A stretch of 33,277 nucleotides of DNA from Chloroflexota bacterium (lineage in GTDB: Bacteria > Chloroflexota > Anaerolineae > Anaerolineales > Anaerolineaceae): the NCBI GenBank assembly GCA_029556265.1, contig JAKQFH010000037.1, positions 1 through 33,277 on the forward strand, in the 5' to 3' direction. The position numbers and the translations under genes were made by a program. Positions 32,905 to 33,277 of the stretch are shown one piece after another (within the stretch, counting starts at the first letter, position 1; the number at the start of each line of letters is the position of its first letter). The notes beneath the pieces are model-generated. The model saw nothing but the letters and a program-made list of their open reading frames with translations, made no database searches and was not told the origin of the DNA.

Positions 32905-33181
32905 CCAAGGTATCTTCCGTTCCAGTAAGAACAAACCGGACTAATATTTCGCTATCTGTCTCATCCTGAAGAGAACGGCGTTTGAAGCGCACTAAAGCAA
33001 TTCATCAAGCGCAAAACTACGAACGCGTCCTGGCAAGCCCGGCCCCCTCCTTGGCGAAAACAGCTCGCTCTGGCATGCATGAGGAATTTGACGATCGCGA
33101 CGTTACGAATGGGCCAACAACCCGGCCTCGGGTGAGACGCGGCTGCGATAATTCAATTGCGATTTCTTATGGATTATTTGA
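32905..33181. other. Intergenic region, no supported gene
   Basis: A 67-codon open frame starting TTG at 32982 has no convincing ribosome-binding site or motif. No terminator hairpin with a T run was found after the kinase gene. Confidence 0.4.
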
Positions 33182-33229
33182 TTGACAGCAAAGCGCGGTT
33201 AGATTACACTATTGTGAAACTGTGTTTCA
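33182..33229 (+). promoter_or_regulatory. Promoter with perfect palindromic operator for a gene beyond the window
   Basis: TTGACA (33182-33187), a 17-base spacer and TACACT (33205-33210). The 15-base palindrome TGAAAC-TGT-GTTTCA (33215-33229) covers the predicted start of transcription. GAAAC/GTTTC half-sites are common for TetR-type repressors, so the next gene may be self-repressed. Confidence 0.65.
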
Positions 33230-33277
33230 TTTTCATTCGTAAACCAGTTTTCTGTTTTGTGCCCTCTTGAGCACAGT

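Noticed and set aside
32982..33185. 67-codon frame near the right edge
   Set aside because: TTG start without a ribosome-binding site, and it runs into the promoter at 33182.

Overview
The window looks like chromosomal DNA from an anaerobic member of the Chloroflexota, most likely class Anaerolineae. This is inferred from protein style: a decarboxylase of the mevalonate pathway with a GNRD motif, a GlpA/GlpB-like/DUF1667 glycerol-3-phosphate oxidation set, a heterodimeric ABC exporter and P/T-rich LysM proteins. Most of the window is GC-rich with many strong intrinsic terminators. No rRNA, tRNA, CRISPR array, insertion sequence or phage module was seen.

Layout. 1-1082: 3' end of uvrA and, converging on it, a 5' remnant of an MprF/LysX-like membrane protein gene. 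1496-4935: a strikingly AT-rich island on the minus strand that looks like a compact RiPP cluster: sigma70-like promoter, 59-residue candidate precursor peptide, long hairpin, radical SAM/SPASM enzyme, E1/ThiF-like enzyme, SAM methyltransferase. 5072-6622: a lipoprotein and a LysM protein. 6665-9741: DUF1622 membrane protein and Gfo/Idh/MocA oxidoreductase (minus strand), then a YgeY-like M20 hydrolase (plus strand). 9772-11819: a broken geranylgeranyl-reductase-like gene and a knotted-type carbamoyltransferase. 12118-13083: mevalonate-pathway decarboxylase. 13363-15789: GntR/UTRA regulator, a galactitol-type PTS IIB gene broken by an in-frame TAA, and a DeoC aldolase.

15829-26643 is a glycerol/dihydroxyacetone locus in two divergent arms. 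The minus arm encodes a three-part glycerol-3-phosphate oxidation system (GlpA-like, GlpB-like FAD/NAD oxidoreductase, DUF1667). The plus arm is glpF-dhaK-dhaL-glpK, a small membrane protein gene, dhaM, and an accessory membrane-anchored protein gene. Glycerol entering through GlpF can be phosphorylated by GlpK and oxidised by the minus-arm enzymes to dihydroxyacetone phosphate. Dihydroxyacetone can reach the same product through PTS-dependent DhaKLM. Neither a glycerol dehydrogenase nor PTS enzyme I is in the window. The promoters of the two arms share a 10-base element next to their -10 boxes.

26714-27034 carries four copies of a degenerate 15-base repeat. 27262-31949 is a MarR regulator followed by a heterodimeric ABC exporter. 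31966-32904 is a PfkB/LacC-type sugar kinase relative lacking the usual catalytic Asp. The right edge carries a promoter with a perfect 15-base palindrome for a gene outside the window.

The best candidate for an undescribed system is the AT-rich RiPP-like island at 1496-4935.
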